DNA of 64,000 bases from JAUWOY01 sp034431315. Lineage in GTDB: Bacteria; Chloroflexota; Anaerolineae; VGOG01. Below, one piece after another: positions 9,642-18,115 of this stretch. The DNA lies in contig DAOUDK010000014.1 of the NCBI GenBank assembly GCA_034431315.1, forward strand, positions 1-64,000. The letters run 5' to 3'. The notes beneath the pieces are model-generated. The model ran no database searches. It saw nothing but the letters and a program-made list of their open reading frames with translations, and had not been told where the DNA came from. Each line of letters starts with the position of its first letter. Positions within the stretch are counted from its first letter, which is position 1. Both the position numbers and the translations under genes were made by a program.

Positions 9642-12148
9642 GAGACGCCTCCGCAGGTCTCCCCCCAGTGGATGGCGACCAATATGATGTCAACAATGTC
9701 AATGTCGCCATCGTCGTCCAGGTCGTAGACCGGATCGTAGTTGTCATCGCCCACCGAGCTGTGCCAGCGGCTGGCCACCAGCATGATGTCGGCGATGTCC
9801 ACAACGCAGTCGCAGTCCAAGTCATAGCCAGCAACACATTCCCTGAGAGTCCCGGTGTGGGCGAGGGTATAGGAACCGCCGTCGGCATCATCGCGATAGG
9901 TCTTGAAGGTAACACCGTTGGCATCCACGTTAATCACGATGAAAGTGCTGCGTGCGCCGGTGTCTCCCCGGCCACGAGCGTGACCAGCGTCCAACTGCCA
10001 GACCCCGTCTATTTCAATAGCGCTGTAGTTGTGGGTGTGACCGCAGACGTAGGCGACAACCCTCTCGTCCCTCAGCAGATTCCAGAAGCGATCGCGATTG
10101 GTCGGGTATTTGTCCAGGCTGTCCTCCAGGTGGCGGACCCGTCTGTTGTCAGCGTCGGGCTGGGGATAGGCAGGCTCGTGACCGAAAACGAAGACGTGGG
10201 TCTTGTCTGTGGCGCTCAAGTCAGCAACCAGCCAGTCGTACAGGTGATCGGGCACATCGCCGTCCCTGGCTGTGTCGCCGCCGGTGTCGCAATACTCGTT
10301 CAGCATCACGAAGTGGGCGTTCTGGTAGTCGAAGGAGTAGGTGGTCTCCGGGCAACCCGATGGGCCGGGGTTCACGGAACCGTAATCGCAACTGCGCAGC
10401 CAGTCCATGTTAGAGCCGGAATAGGATTCGCTGCCCGCGCCGGGGAGCTCGTGATTGCCGACCCCGGGGTACCAGGTGTAGGTTGCGCCCAGGGTTGAGG
10501 TTATGGTCCAGCGCACATCGCTGGTGGGATCTATGTCGCCGGGGCTGACCATGAAAGCGCCCCTGCCCCGGGTGGCGATGGCTTCGCAGGCTCCCCTGAA
10601 ATACTGGGACGAATCGTACCCCGGCCCAGAGTATCCCCGCATATCAGCAGTGACCACAAAAGTAAATTGGTCATCGTCCCTTTCCTGGCCCCGCAGTTCC
10701 AGGTCGAAACTGATGTCGGAGCTGGTCACGGCAATTTGGTGGATTTCCACCGCCAGGACGTTCGGGCCGTCATTGAGCAGGCTGGAATCAACGCCAGCGG
10801 CAAAAAACTTCGATTCATCGCCGCCGTAGACGGTCGAGGCGGCGAGGGTTCCATAGTCAATGGCTCCGCCGGGCATGTTGGTCCGAAGAACTTCTGTGCC
10901 GTTCAGATAGACGACAGCGCCGTCGTCCCTCAGAACGCGGAGCGTCAAGCCCTCGAAAATCGAAGCGTCCGCTACGTCAAAGCTGTGCCGGAAGTAAGTG
11001 GTGACGTGCTTGTTTTCCGCATCGCCTCCGTAACTCACCACCGTCGCTTCGTCGCCGTCGCCGTAGCCCAGTTGCGCCGCACCCGACGCCCACCCTGAAG
11101 CGTCGAACTCCGGCTGACGCCAGGCCGTGCCCTGGTCCGAGCCGTCGTCCAGGTATTTCCAGGTTGAGCCGGCGGGGACCAGAACGGTGGAAGTGTCTTG
11201 TTCGTAGAAATGGACCGGCTGGTGGGCCCCCTCGCTGATGGTAAAGTAGCCCAGGCCGTCGGCGCCCCCCCGTTCCCCCCAACTTTGGGGGGGCAGGGGG
11301 GCGAAGGCAACGGCCTCGCCCTGTGGTTCTGTGGCCAGGGGCACGGTGCAGGCAGTGCCCGAGAAGGCTTCCCAGAGGTTTGTTCCCGTCACCCGGGCCC
11401 AGTAATAACCCTGATAGTAAAGCCGAAGGAGCACGCCGTCGCCAGAGCTGTGAACATCGCCTCCTGTGACCTGGGAGGGCAGAGGAATGCTATCCACGAG
11501 CTCAAGAGTCACCATGACGCCAGGCGTGTGCGGAGCCGGGTTGCGGAAAACGTGGGCCACCCCCTCGCCTGCACGGTCCTTCGTCACCAGGAAGATGTCG
11601 CCGCTCACCGGATCCACCAGCAGCGCTTCGCAATCGAAGACCTCAGGGCCGGGGTACTGCATGGGCAGGGCGTCCACATCGTCCAGGTCTACGGTCACCG
11701 GATCCTGGGTGGCGCTGACCGACGGTTCGGCGACGCGGTACACCGTCACCGACGGCCGCTGGCGCGCGTTGTCGCCGATATCGCCGGCATAGACGTAGTC
11801 CTGACCCTCCACCGGCCCTGGCCCGATGGCGATGTCTTCCCAATCGGTCGCGCTGGCTCCGAGGAGATCATAGACCCCCAGGTGCCTGCCCTGGATACTC
11901 ATGGCATAGATGCGGGCCGAGTCGCCTGAGTCGTTGTGCACCCAAAGCACATCGGCGTTCTCGCGGCTGGCGGCCACGCCGGAGATCTCGGTCAGAAGGC
12001 TCGATTCCACCGTGCCGAGCTGAGCGGGGGCGATGAACGTGGGGCAGTCGGCCAGGGCAGAGAGGGGGTGGGAGAGGAGCAATGCCATAGCAAAGCTCAA
12101 GCAAAGGGAAAAGGTGATCGCTCTCTTCAAGCTCCTTCCTTGCTGCAT
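9638..12148 (-). CDS. Secreted metallophosphoesterase with beta-propeller-like N-terminus and C-terminal dockerin
   Basis: 836 aa and the first gene of the dockerin operon. After a signal peptide, residues about 45-300 ('ISGVAASRENADVLWVHND', 'ATDWEDIAIGPG') look like the SdiA-regulated/phytase-like beta-propeller group. A jelly-roll domain follows (about 320-480: 'STWKYLDDGSDQGTAW', 'LRDDGAVVYLNGTEVLR'). A calcineurin-like phosphoesterase comes next, with 'VVTADMRG', 'GNHELPG', 'GHEPAYP' and the metal-binding GHTHNYSA. The last about 60 aa are a dockerin-like module (DLDCDCVVDIADIML; DLDDDGDIDIVDIIL). The in-frame 'PLPPQSWGERGG' is encoded by a dispersed palindromic repeat. The start lies 16 bases after a terminator whose upstream RNA is a c-di-GMP riboswitch. 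Confidence 0.87.
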   Translation of the reverse strand: MQQGRSLKRAITFSLCLSFAMALLLSHPLSALADCPTFIAPAQLGTVESSLLTEISGVAASRENADVLWVHNDSGDSARIYAMSIQGRHLGVYDLLGASATDWEDIAIGPGPVEGQDYVYAGDIGDNARQRPSVTVYRVAEPSVSATQDPVTVDLDDVDALPMQYPGPEVFDCEALLVDPVSGDIFLVTKDRAGEGVAHVFRNPAPHTPGVMVTLELVDSIPLPSQVTGGDVHSSGDGVLLRLYYQGYYWARVTGTNLWEAFSGTACTVPLATEPQGEAVAFAPLPPQSWGERGGADGLGYFTISEGAHQPVHFYEQDTSTVLVPAGSTWKYLDDGSDQGTAWRQPEFDASGWASGAAQLGYGDGDEATVVSYGGDAENKHVTTYFRHSFDVADASIFEGLTLRVLRDDGAVVYLNGTEVLRTNMPGGAIDYGTLAASTVYGGDESKFFAAGVDSSLLNDGPNVLAVEIHQIAVTSSDISFDLELRGQERDDDQFTFVVTADMRGYSGPGYDSSQYFRGACEAIATRGRGAFMVSPGDIDPTSDVRWTITSTLGATYTWYPGVGNHELPGAGSESYSGSNMDWLRSCDYGSVNPGPSGCPETTYSFDYQNAHFVMLNEYCDTGGDTARDGDVPDHLYDWLVADLSATDKTHVFVFGHEPAYPQPDADNRRVRHLEDSLDKYPTNRDRFWNLLRDERVVAYVCGHTHNYSAIEIDGVWQLDAGHARGRGDTGARSTFIVINVDANGVTFKTYRDDADGGSYTLAHTGTLRECVAGYDLDCDCVVDIADIMLVASRWHSSVGDDNYDPVYDLDDDGDIDIVDIILVAIHWGETCGGVS

Positions 12149-12163
12149 TTCGTCTCTCTTGAT

Positions 12164-12203
12164 AAAAAAAGTGCTCTCCGGACTGCTCGCTTCCGAAAAG
12201 CAC
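12164..12203 (-). terminator. Intrinsic terminator in the leader of the dockerin operon (riboswitch expression platform)
   Basis: On the minus strand a 12-bp stem (two G-U pairs) with a 9-base loop, starting GTGCTTTTCGGA, is followed by seven T residues. It lies directly downstream of the c-di-GMP aptamer and ends 16 bases before the first start codon, so it can only act as an attenuator of this operon. Whether ligand binding promotes or prevents the hairpin cannot be decided by eye. Confidence 0.85.
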
Positions 12204-12212
12204 GCTGCACCA

Positions 12213-12332
12213 CGGTTCGGCAGCCCGGCTGTCCTATTAGCTGATAACTTCTCGCTGACAGCGATTCCTCATCCGCTAACGTAGACCCGTGACTTTGCGC
12301 CCCCACCTTTCGATGGGTTTGCCTTTGTCGGT
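12213..12332 (-). promoter_or_regulatory. Cyclic di-GMP-I (GEMM) riboswitch
   Basis: Read on the minus strand, the leader contains the GEMM-I signature in order: AAAGGCAAACC, a GAAA tetraloop closing a short stem, GTGGG, GCGCAAAG, then CACGGGTCT. A variable arm follows, and the element ends with AGGACAGCCGGGCTGCCGAA. These match the conserved core of known c-di-GMP-I aptamers, including the receptor AAACC and the A-rich GCAAAG joint. A promoter lies just upstream and an intrinsic terminator just downstream. The regulated operon encodes extracellular dockerin enzymes, fitting the usual link of c-di-GMP to surface and matrix functions. Confidence 0.92.
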
Positions 12333-12350
12333 AGAGGCTAGACTAATCCT

Positions 12351-12379
12351 ATTGTATCATTTATTTGCTGCTTTGTCAA
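12351..12379 (-). promoter_or_regulatory. Sigma70-type promoter of the dockerin operon
   Basis: Minus strand: TTGACA, 17-base spacer, TACAAT. Transcription would begin about 10 bases before the riboswitch, leaving a leader of about 200 bases. The remaining bases up to the radical SAM gene at 12421 hold nothing else recognisable. Confidence 0.8.
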
Positions 12380-12420
12380 TGCCCCGTGCTCAGGAGATCG
12401 TGAATCTGGCGTGAATTTGG

Positions 12421-13431
12421 TCAGGTGGTCACTGCCTCTTCATAGAACCCTCCCGGTCGCAACTCTGCAAACTCCCCCCGCTGATAGAGACACCTCCGCA
12501 CGTCCACGCACAGGTGGCACTTGCCGGCATAACCCTGGGGCAGCTCCTGGTAACCGTACTCCGCCCTGGCCATCTCGAACAGGCCGAAGGGGCCGGAGCG
12601 GACCAGGATGTCTACCAGGGGCGGGAAGCGGCGGTTGCGGAAGTCATCCAGCACCTGGGGCAAGTTGCGCCAGTCGCCCACCGTTAGCCCGCCGCAGAAC
12701 CACGATATGTAGTTGCCGTAGAGGTCGAAGTGCGAATGGTGAGCGTGGATGATCTCCAGGAAGCAGTTCTGTCCCCGGAAGGCCGCTGCGGGCCGCTTGC
12801 GGGTCAGATGTCCCAGGGCGTATCCCGACCGTCCTCCGGAGATGATGCTGTAGCCATCCCAGAGCAGCCTCCCGGCGCGTTCCAGCCCGAACCTCTCCGC
12901 GTAGCGCTTGATGGGCGTGGTCTTCTCCATATCGAAATCGAAGAGCTGAACCTGCTCCAGGCAGTGCGTCATGTAGACCATCACCCTCTGCCCGCCGAAC
13001 ACCTCCAGCGCGTTACGGATAGCCATGAAGGTTCGGGCGGGAGGGATCTTCTCGGCGTGGAAGGGCGAGCAACTGATCAGGATGGCACTGAGCCCCGCTT
13101 CTTTGAGGGTGGCGAACTTGTCGGCCACGTCTTCTTCGCGACGGCACCAGCCCGCATTCGTCTCGACATAACAGGGGATGCCCAGTTCCGTTGCTATCCG
13201 GACTCCCTCCAGCAACAGGGGGAAGTTCAGGAACGGTTCGCCGCCGGTCAGGTGAATCTGAAAGTGGTGGCGCCAGGCTTGAGTGGCTTGCAGCGCTTCC
13301 CGCAGCGTCTGGGGCGACATCCACTCCTTCCAGCGCGGGCCGCAGTTGTACAGGCAGTGCTTGCAGGCGCACTGACACTGGTAGCTCACGATGATGCCCA
13401 GGTCGGTGGGGCAAAGCTGGTTTTGGTGCAT
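12421..13431 (-). CDS. Radical SAM protein with C-terminal cysteine cluster
   Basis: 336 aa. The radical SAM iron-sulfur motif CxxxCxxC is at C19, C23 and C26 (CQCACKHC), followed by the SAM-binding TGGEPF (62-67). The C-terminus carries extra cysteines (GKCHLCVDVRRCLY), as in SPASM/twitch-type members that hold a second cluster. It therefore probably performs a radical reaction on a peptide or metabolite, but no substrate peptide gene is visible beside it. AGGA lies 7 bases before the ATG. It appears to be transcribed alone. Confidence 0.85.
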   Translation of the reverse strand: MHQNQLCPTDLGIIVSYQCQCACKHCLYNCGPRWKEWMSPQTLREALQATQAWRHHFQIHLTGGEPFLNFPLLLEGVRIATELGIPCYVETNAGWCRREEDVADKFATLKEAGLSAILISCSPFHAEKIPPARTFMAIRNALEVFGGQRVMVYMTHCLEQVQLFDFDMEKTTPIKRYAERFGLERAGRLLWDGYSIISGGRSGYALGHLTRKRPAAAFRGQNCFLEIIHAHHSHFDLYGNYISWFCGGLTVGDWRNLPQVLDDFRNRRFPPLVDILVRSGPFGLFEMARAEYGYQELPQGYAGKCHLCVDVRRCLYQRGEFAELRPGGFYEEAVTT

Positions 13432-13651
13432 GACTCAGTCCTGTTAGCAGGGTGGAACAGCGGACTGGCGGGATTCAACGGACTGGGATTAACGGGTCGA
13501 GTGGTTCAGACTGAGGAGGAATCCGCAAATCCTGCGAATCCGTGTTCTCTGCCTCCCAGTATACTACAAATGCAGAGATTGTGCCATTCCCACTATCGCC
13601 ACGACCTGCCAGACAGAGGATTTCAAGTGCTTTTGCCTCATTTCGATAGGC

Positions 13652-13679
13652 TTGATTTCGGGGGAAAAAGTGATATAAT
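13652..13679 (+). promoter_or_regulatory. Promoter of the small HicB-like gene
   Basis: TTGATT, 16-base spacer, TATAAT on the plus strand, about 80 bases before the 54-aa gene. The rest of the 13432-13758 gap holds only repeated words (AATCCGCAAATCC type) and no gene that I can support. Confidence 0.6.
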
Positions 13680-13758
13680 AGTAAAGAGCAGCAGGGGAAG
13701 TTGCTCTTCAAGATAGAGGACTGAGGCTCTAGCTAGCGTGGACCGATGGGAGGTTGAG

Positions 13759-13923
13759 ATGACGAAAGAGTTCAGTCTGACGATAGAGCAAGATGAAGAG
13801 GGCCAGTGGGTCGCTATTGTGCCCGATCTCCAGGGCTATCGCGTTCAGGCCGAATCTCTTGAGGAATTGCTGAGCAAGTTGAAAGAAGTCCTCGAATCGT
13901 ACCTGAAACCAGAAGAGGAGTGA
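13759..13923 (+). CDS. HicB-like (UPF0150) small protein, orphan
   Basis: The start is set at the ATG giving MTKEFSLTIEQDEEGQW, because GGAGG lies 5 bases upstream; an in-frame GTG lies 21 bases earlier. The 54-aa product has the HicB/UPF0150 fold pattern ('EEGQWVAIVPDLQGYRVQAESLEELLSKLKEVLESYL'; only part of this is motif). HicB proteins normally neutralise a HicA mRNA interferase, but no HicA-like gene is adjacent. The gene has its own promoter and terminator, so it is a single-gene unit. Confidence 0.75.
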   Translation: MTKEFSLTIEQDEEGQWVAIVPDLQGYRVQAESLEELLSKLKEVLESYLKPEEE

Positions 13924-14012
13924 TAGCTCACTGCGGCTCGTCGGCAGGCAGCGGATTGTTCTAAGCCAACGGCGGTGATTGGAGCTTCGCGATAAGTCTA
14001 CGCTGTAAGAAG

Positions 14013-14040
14013 AAACCCACGAAAGATCTCGTGGGTTTTT
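14013..14040. terminator. Intrinsic terminator between convergent genes
   Basis: A perfect 10-bp stem (AAACCCACGA / TCGTGGGTTT) with the 6-base loop AAGATC, running into T residues on the plus strand and with an A-rich 5' flank. It serves the HicB-like gene and may act in both directions, as the adenosine-specific kinase gene converges from the right. Confidence 0.85.
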
Positions 14041-14058
14041 GTATTGCTGGCCGAACAC

Positions 14059-14541
14059 TCACAGCTTGTAGCCGATCATCCGCAGGAAGTCCTTGCGCCA
14101 GGCGATGTCCTCCTCGCCCTCGATGCCCTTGCTCCGAAGTCCATCAATGACCCCCAGGATACCGCGGCCTTGCTCCGTCTCGGCGACGACCACCTCCACG
14201 GGGTTGGCCGTGGCGCAGAAAATGCGACAGACCTCGGGTACGTTCTTGATGGCGTTGAGGAAGTTGATGGGATAGGCGTCGCGCATGAGGACGATGAAGG
14301 TGTGGCCAGCGGACAGGGCCAGGGCGTTCTTCTTGGCCAGCTCCAGCAGCTCCTCGTCGGTGCCGCTGGCCCGCACCAGGCAAGCTCCCGACGACTCGCA
14401 GAAGGCCAGCCCGAACTTAGCTCCCGGCACAGACGTGACCATCACCTCGTGGATATCCTCTACGGTCTTGATGAAGTGAGATTGGCCGAGGATCAGGTTG
14501 ATTTCCTCAGGCTTTTCGATCTTGACGATCTTGAGTTCCAT
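14059..14541 (-). CDS. Adenosine-specific kinase family protein (PF04008)
   Basis: 160 aa, the full length of this small family, which is known mainly from archaea and some thermophilic bacteria. Family stretches include 'LILGQSHFIKTVEDIHE', 'KFGLAFCESSGACLVR', 'GHTFIVLMRDAYPINFLNA', 'CRIFCATANPVEVVVAET' and 'RGILGVIDG'. A characterised archaeal member binds adenosine and has been proposed to phosphorylate it; the bacterial role is not settled. It stands alone and ends at the shared terminator. Confidence 0.88.
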   Translation of the reverse strand: MELKIVKIEKPEEINLILGQSHFIKTVEDIHEVMVTSVPGAKFGLAFCESSGACLVRASGTDEELLELAKKNALALSAGHTFIVLMRDAYPINFLNAIKNVPEVCRIFCATANPVEVVVAETEQGRGILGVIDGLRSKGIEGEEDIAWRKDFLRMIGYKL

Positions 14542-14567
14542 AGTTGTACCTCCTGTTAGTGTTTGCC

Positions 14568-14650
14568 ACGAATTACACGAACTCGGAAGTGGAGACGGCT
14601 TTCACTAATTTATTCTCTTTTCTTCGTGTTAATTCGTGAAATTCGTGGCT
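14568..14650. repeat. Dispersed imperfect inverted repeat (CACGAA type)
   Basis: Ends GCCACGAATT and AATTCGTGaaattCGTGGC face each other across a T-rich middle with CACGAA/TTCGTG inner arms. A related CACGAA-rich word lies at about 44083-44157. Such elements fill intergenic spaces in this window. Confidence 0.6.
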
Positions 14651-14655
14651 GATTC

Positions 14656-15111
14656 TTAGTCAGGCACTACTTTCCAGAAACCCAACTCCGACCTTCGCCT
14701 CTCGATCTCTTCCTCGGGCAGGCGGATGTAGACGCCGTGGCCTTCGACGGCGACGGTGCCGTCGGCCAGGTGTAGCTCTCCTTTGGCCTCAAACGACCGG
14801 GATCGCAGTCGGACCAGTTCTCCAATAATGGTCACTTGTTCCCCCAGCGGCACAGGCTTACGGAATTTGAGCTCCAGCTTGGCGGTCACGGCCCAGATGT
14901 CGAGGGACGTGACCACGCGCCCGATGGCCTCGTCCAGCAGGGCGGTGATGATCCCACCGTGCACGACGCCAGGGTAGCCCTGGTGCTCCTGGCGGGGTGT
15001 GAACTTGACCATCACCCGCCCGCCATCATCGTCATAGAAGAAAGCTTTCAGACCGATGGGGTTCTCCATCCCGCACACGAAACACATGCGGGAATTGGGT
15101 TGCTTTTGCAT
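14656..15111 (-). CDS. PaaI-like hotdog-fold thioesterase
   Basis: About 151 aa from the second of two adjacent ATGs, chosen because GGAGG then lies 6 bases upstream. It is a 4HBT hotdog domain: 'CFVCGMENPIGLKAFFYDDD', then 'HQGYPGVVHGGIITALLDEA' (the HGG..xLxDE catalytic helix) and 'KLELKFRKPVPLGEQV'. The family hydrolyses acyl-CoA thioesters. It is coupled to the upstream STAND gene: the STAND stop codon TGA is embedded in ATGATG at this start. That link is odd for a housekeeping thioesterase. Confidence 0.85.
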   Translation of the reverse strand: MQKQPNSRMCFVCGMENPIGLKAFFYDDDGGRVMVKFTPRQEHQGYPGVVHGGIITALLDEAIGRVVTSLDIWAVTAKLELKFRKPVPLGEQVTIIGELVRLRSRSFEAKGELHLADGTVAVEGHGVYIRLPEEEIERRRSELGFWKVVPD

Positions 15112-17966
15112 CATTCGCCTCCGCACGATTCCAGTAGTCGCTCCGCCTCATCCAGCGCTGGCTTGTAGCAATGCGGTGGCCCGTCGCACCACGCCCGCTC
15201 CCTAGCGATTCGGGCGTGTTTCCGTGCCTCTTCGCGATCCCCTTTCTCCAGCGCCACTTGAGCGAGGAAATTGTGGATGTCCGCCTGCTTCAGCCGGTAC
15301 TCGCAGCGGTCAGCGATTGTCAGCGCTTCTTGAGCCAGCTTCAACGCTTCCTCCTGCAACCTGGTTGACTCCTCACCCGTTACCTCATCCCCTTGCGCCT
15401 GCGCCCACCGCAGCCGCGCCATCTCCAGCAAGATGTCCGGCTCCAACTCCACCAGATCGATGTGCCTACAGCGGGTCAGCGCTTCGGTGAGATGTGTTTC
15501 CGCTTGTGGCAGGTGGCTCAGGGCCCGCTCTGCTGCCCCTAGCAGCCATTCGGCCTGGATGCGATCACGTTCATTCTGACGGCTGCACGCAATTTGGTGC
15601 GCTTTGCGGGCAGCCTCCACCGCAGCTTTGGCATCACCCATCAGCAGCGCGCGCAGGGCGCGGTAGGCGCATGTGACCCCTGCTGCCTGTTGGAATTGCA
15701 ATCTTTCAAATGTTTCAAGTGCAATTACCAACTCTCGCTCTGAAGCTTCGAACCTCCCGCAGTAAGCCAGTAGCCAACCGAGTTCACAGCGGTCCTTGGC
15801 TTCACCCAGTTGATCTTCCAGCTCGTGGTCGAGCTCAATCGCCTGTTGCTTGTTCTTCTCTGCCGCCGCCAGTTCGCCAAGGAACATCTGTCGATTGCCG
15901 AGGTTCCCCAGGCCGATGGCGAGGTTATCCTTGCGTCCTAGTTTCTCTTGGAGTGTGTTCTGCATCTCTAACAACGGTACGGCGCGGCGGGACTGGCCGG
16001 AGCGGCTGTAGCTGTTAGCCAGTCCATTCAGTGTCCAGGCTTGGGCGGCCTCATCCCTTAGCCGGGGTGGCTTATCTTCGCCGTCGGGAAAGAGGGTACG
16101 CATGAGCTCAATGCGAGTCTGGTACGCGCCAAAACGGTAGTAAAGCGGCTTGCTGAGTCGATCACGGAATAGCCGGACTGCCTCATCATACTGGCCAGCA
16201 CGGACGGTGTGGTGGTAGAGTTCGATGACCGGGGCCAGGTCGTCCAGGGATTGCACTTTGTCCGGCACGGGGACGGCGGCGAAGTAGTCGCGCAGGCGGG
16301 TGTGGGTTCCCTGCTTGTCGGCGAGGCGGTAGTAGGCGTACCCCCGCACGGTGGGGTGCAGGTCGTAGCGCCCTCGCTCCGGGTCGAAGAGCAGTAGGCC
16401 TCGGTCAATTAGCTCGTCCAGCGCGGCGTCGAACTGTGCCTCGCTTTTGTAGGTATTGAAGACGGACAGCGCCTCGTAGGTCATGGGGCTGCGAAAGGCG
16501 GAGATACGGCTCAGAAGCTCGCGCTTCTTCTTGTCCAGCGCGTTGTAGGCTACCTCCAGGATGTGGTGCTGCTCCTTGCCCTTGAGTTCCGGCAGCACGG
16601 GGTATCGGCTCGCTACCCGGATGTCGCCGGGCGTCCGCTTGTCCCGCACGATCAGGCCGGAGAGCAGGCGCAGCGCCAGGGGTAGGTAGCCGTAGGGCTT
16701 GCAGGCGGCCTGGATCTCAGCCCGCGTCCCTTTCCTTACCCTCTGGGCGCGGAAGAAGATCACGGCGTCCTCAGGATTGAAGGCGGTCAGGCGGACGCGG
16801 TGGCAGCCGGCTAGCCCGTTCAGTTCGCGGGGGAAGAGGCGGCTGGTCAGGAGCATCTTGCTCTTCACCGCCCCCGATGCCAGCCACTGGAGAAAAGTGC
16901 CGGCGTTGGGATCGGTGCAGGAGCGGAAGTCGCCTCGCTCATCCTTCTCGAACTCGTCGCTGCGGTAGGCGGCGTCCAGGCGGGCGTAGGCCCTCAGGAT
17001 GCGCTCCACGCCGTCCAGCACCAGCAGGAAGCGGTGCTGGCACAGCAGGTTGTACAGCGCCTGCATCCTCTCGCGGATGGACGGGATGGCCCTGGGGTCA
17101 ACCGTACCGCCGCTGGCGTAGGTCAGCGCCTGGTCAAGGAACTTCTGGAAAGTGCTCTCGCGCTCGTAGAAGGACCACCAGAGCACACCTTCGGGCCGCG
17201 CTTCCTCGGGCACGGATGCCGTAGGCTCCGCCCGCTCCTCCTCAGCCACGCCCGGTAGGGGCAGGCCCAGCACGTCCCGCTGGAGCCAGGCCCAGGTCAA
17301 TGCGCTCTTCCCCATCCCGCCGATGGCGACGTAGGCGAACATCGGGCGCGTATCGGTGGTGAACCACTTCGTCAGCTCGCGCCGCTCCCTGGCGCGGCCG
17401 GTGAAGTTGCGTTGTAAGGCGTAGGGGTGGGCGAAGTAGGGTTGCGGAGGCAAGGGCAGTACACCCTCGGGACGTGCTGAAGGGCGCTCTTCGACCGTGG
17501 CTTGCTCATGCTCCAAGTTGCGGATGGCCTGCACCACCTTCCAGGCCAGGTCAGCAGGCGAGGCGAAGGTGTCGCGGATGCGCTCGGCATTCACTCGGTC
17601 GCGGAAGGCTCGCTGCTTCCGCCACTTTGTGTCTGGCTCTCGCAGGTGCATGGGCAGGGCGAAGCCCTCTGGTGCCAGGAACATCAGGCGTGGCTTGCCC
17701 GTAGCGATGGCTGCCTCATATTCTCGCTCGGTGTAGGACTGGTCGCTCCCCTCTGGGCAACTGCCATAAAGGTGGCCCACGATGCCCACAAAAACGTCGC
17801 ACTCGGCCACTTTTGCGCGGCAGAAGTCGTCGGCCTCCCAGTTGCGGGCGCCAAAATCCTCCATCCATACGCAGTGCCAATCGTCCAGGCCTTCAAAGAC
17901 CTTGTAGGCTGCCTGGCGGTATTCGGCTAAATCTTTGGCTGTTGAACTGAGAAATGCGGTTTTCAT
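15111..17966 (-). CDS. DUF4062 / NB-ARC STAND NTPase with TPR repeats
   Basis: 951 aa. The N-terminal DUF4062 domain (about 1-105) begins 'KTAFLSSTAKDLAEYR' and has 'DVFVGIVGHLYGS' and 'SYTEREYEAAIATGKP', like TIR-related sensor or effector modules. The nucleotide-binding domain has Walker A AIGGMGKSALT (214-224), Walker B FLLVLDGVE (313-321), sensor LLTSR (372-376) and the GxP-like 'YGYLPLALRLLSG'. A helical linker and a TPR array (about 640-940) follow. This is the layout of STAND proteins, many of which are antiviral or cell-death switches that oligomerise on ligand binding; the TPRs would sense. AGGAGGAGG precedes the ATG. Confidence 0.85.
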   Translation of the reverse strand: MKTAFLSSTAKDLAEYRQAAYKVFEGLDDWHCVWMEDFGARNWEADDFCRAKVAECDVFVGIVGHLYGSCPEGSDQSYTEREYEAAIATGKPRLMFLAPEGFALPMHLREPDTKWRKQRAFRDRVNAERIRDTFASPADLAWKVVQAIRNLEHEQATVEERPSARPEGVLPLPPQPYFAHPYALQRNFTGRARERRELTKWFTTDTRPMFAYVAIGGMGKSALTWAWLQRDVLGLPLPGVAEEERAEPTASVPEEARPEGVLWWSFYERESTFQKFLDQALTYASGGTVDPRAIPSIRERMQALYNLLCQHRFLLVLDGVERILRAYARLDAAYRSDEFEKDERGDFRSCTDPNAGTFLQWLASGAVKSKMLLTSRLFPRELNGLAGCHRVRLTAFNPEDAVIFFRAQRVRKGTRAEIQAACKPYGYLPLALRLLSGLIVRDKRTPGDIRVASRYPVLPELKGKEQHHILEVAYNALDKKKRELLSRISAFRSPMTYEALSVFNTYKSEAQFDAALDELIDRGLLLFDPERGRYDLHPTVRGYAYYRLADKQGTHTRLRDYFAAVPVPDKVQSLDDLAPVIELYHHTVRAGQYDEAVRLFRDRLSKPLYYRFGAYQTRIELMRTLFPDGEDKPPRLRDEAAQAWTLNGLANSYSRSGQSRRAVPLLEMQNTLQEKLGRKDNLAIGLGNLGNRQMFLGELAAAEKNKQQAIELDHELEDQLGEAKDRCELGWLLAYCGRFEASERELVIALETFERLQFQQAAGVTCAYRALRALLMGDAKAAVEAARKAHQIACSRQNERDRIQAEWLLGAAERALSHLPQAETHLTEALTRCRHIDLVELEPDILLEMARLRWAQAQGDEVTGEESTRLQEEALKLAQEALTIADRCEYRLKQADIHNFLAQVALEKGDREEARKHARIARERAWCDGPPHCYKPALDEAERLLESCGGE

Positions 17967-18039
17967 TGCTACCTCCTCCTCCGTTGGAGGGCCTAACCCT
18001 CCCGCAGCATCGCGCGGAGCTGAACCTCAGCGCTGAAAC

Positions 18040-18113
18040 AGCGAAGCCCTACGGGCTCAAATCCAGCCCCGAAGGGGCTTTGTTCTCTGAGCGCGGGGAT
18101 TCATTCCCGCGCA
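18040..18113. repeat. Cluster of three GC-rich hairpins
   Basis: Three successive palindromes lie between the STAND and alcohol dehydrogenase genes: AGCCC-TAC-GGGCT, AGCCCC-GAA-GGGGCT, and GCGCGGG-n8-CCCGCGC. They may end transcription of the dehydrogenase gene, but their make-up is that of a dispersed repeat family. Confidence 0.6.
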
Positions 18114-18115
18114 GC

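Noticed and set aside
12730..13716. 328-aa plus-strand frame opposite the radical SAM gene
   Set aside because: The minus-strand protein has CxxxCxxC and GGEP motifs; the plus frame is a shadow.
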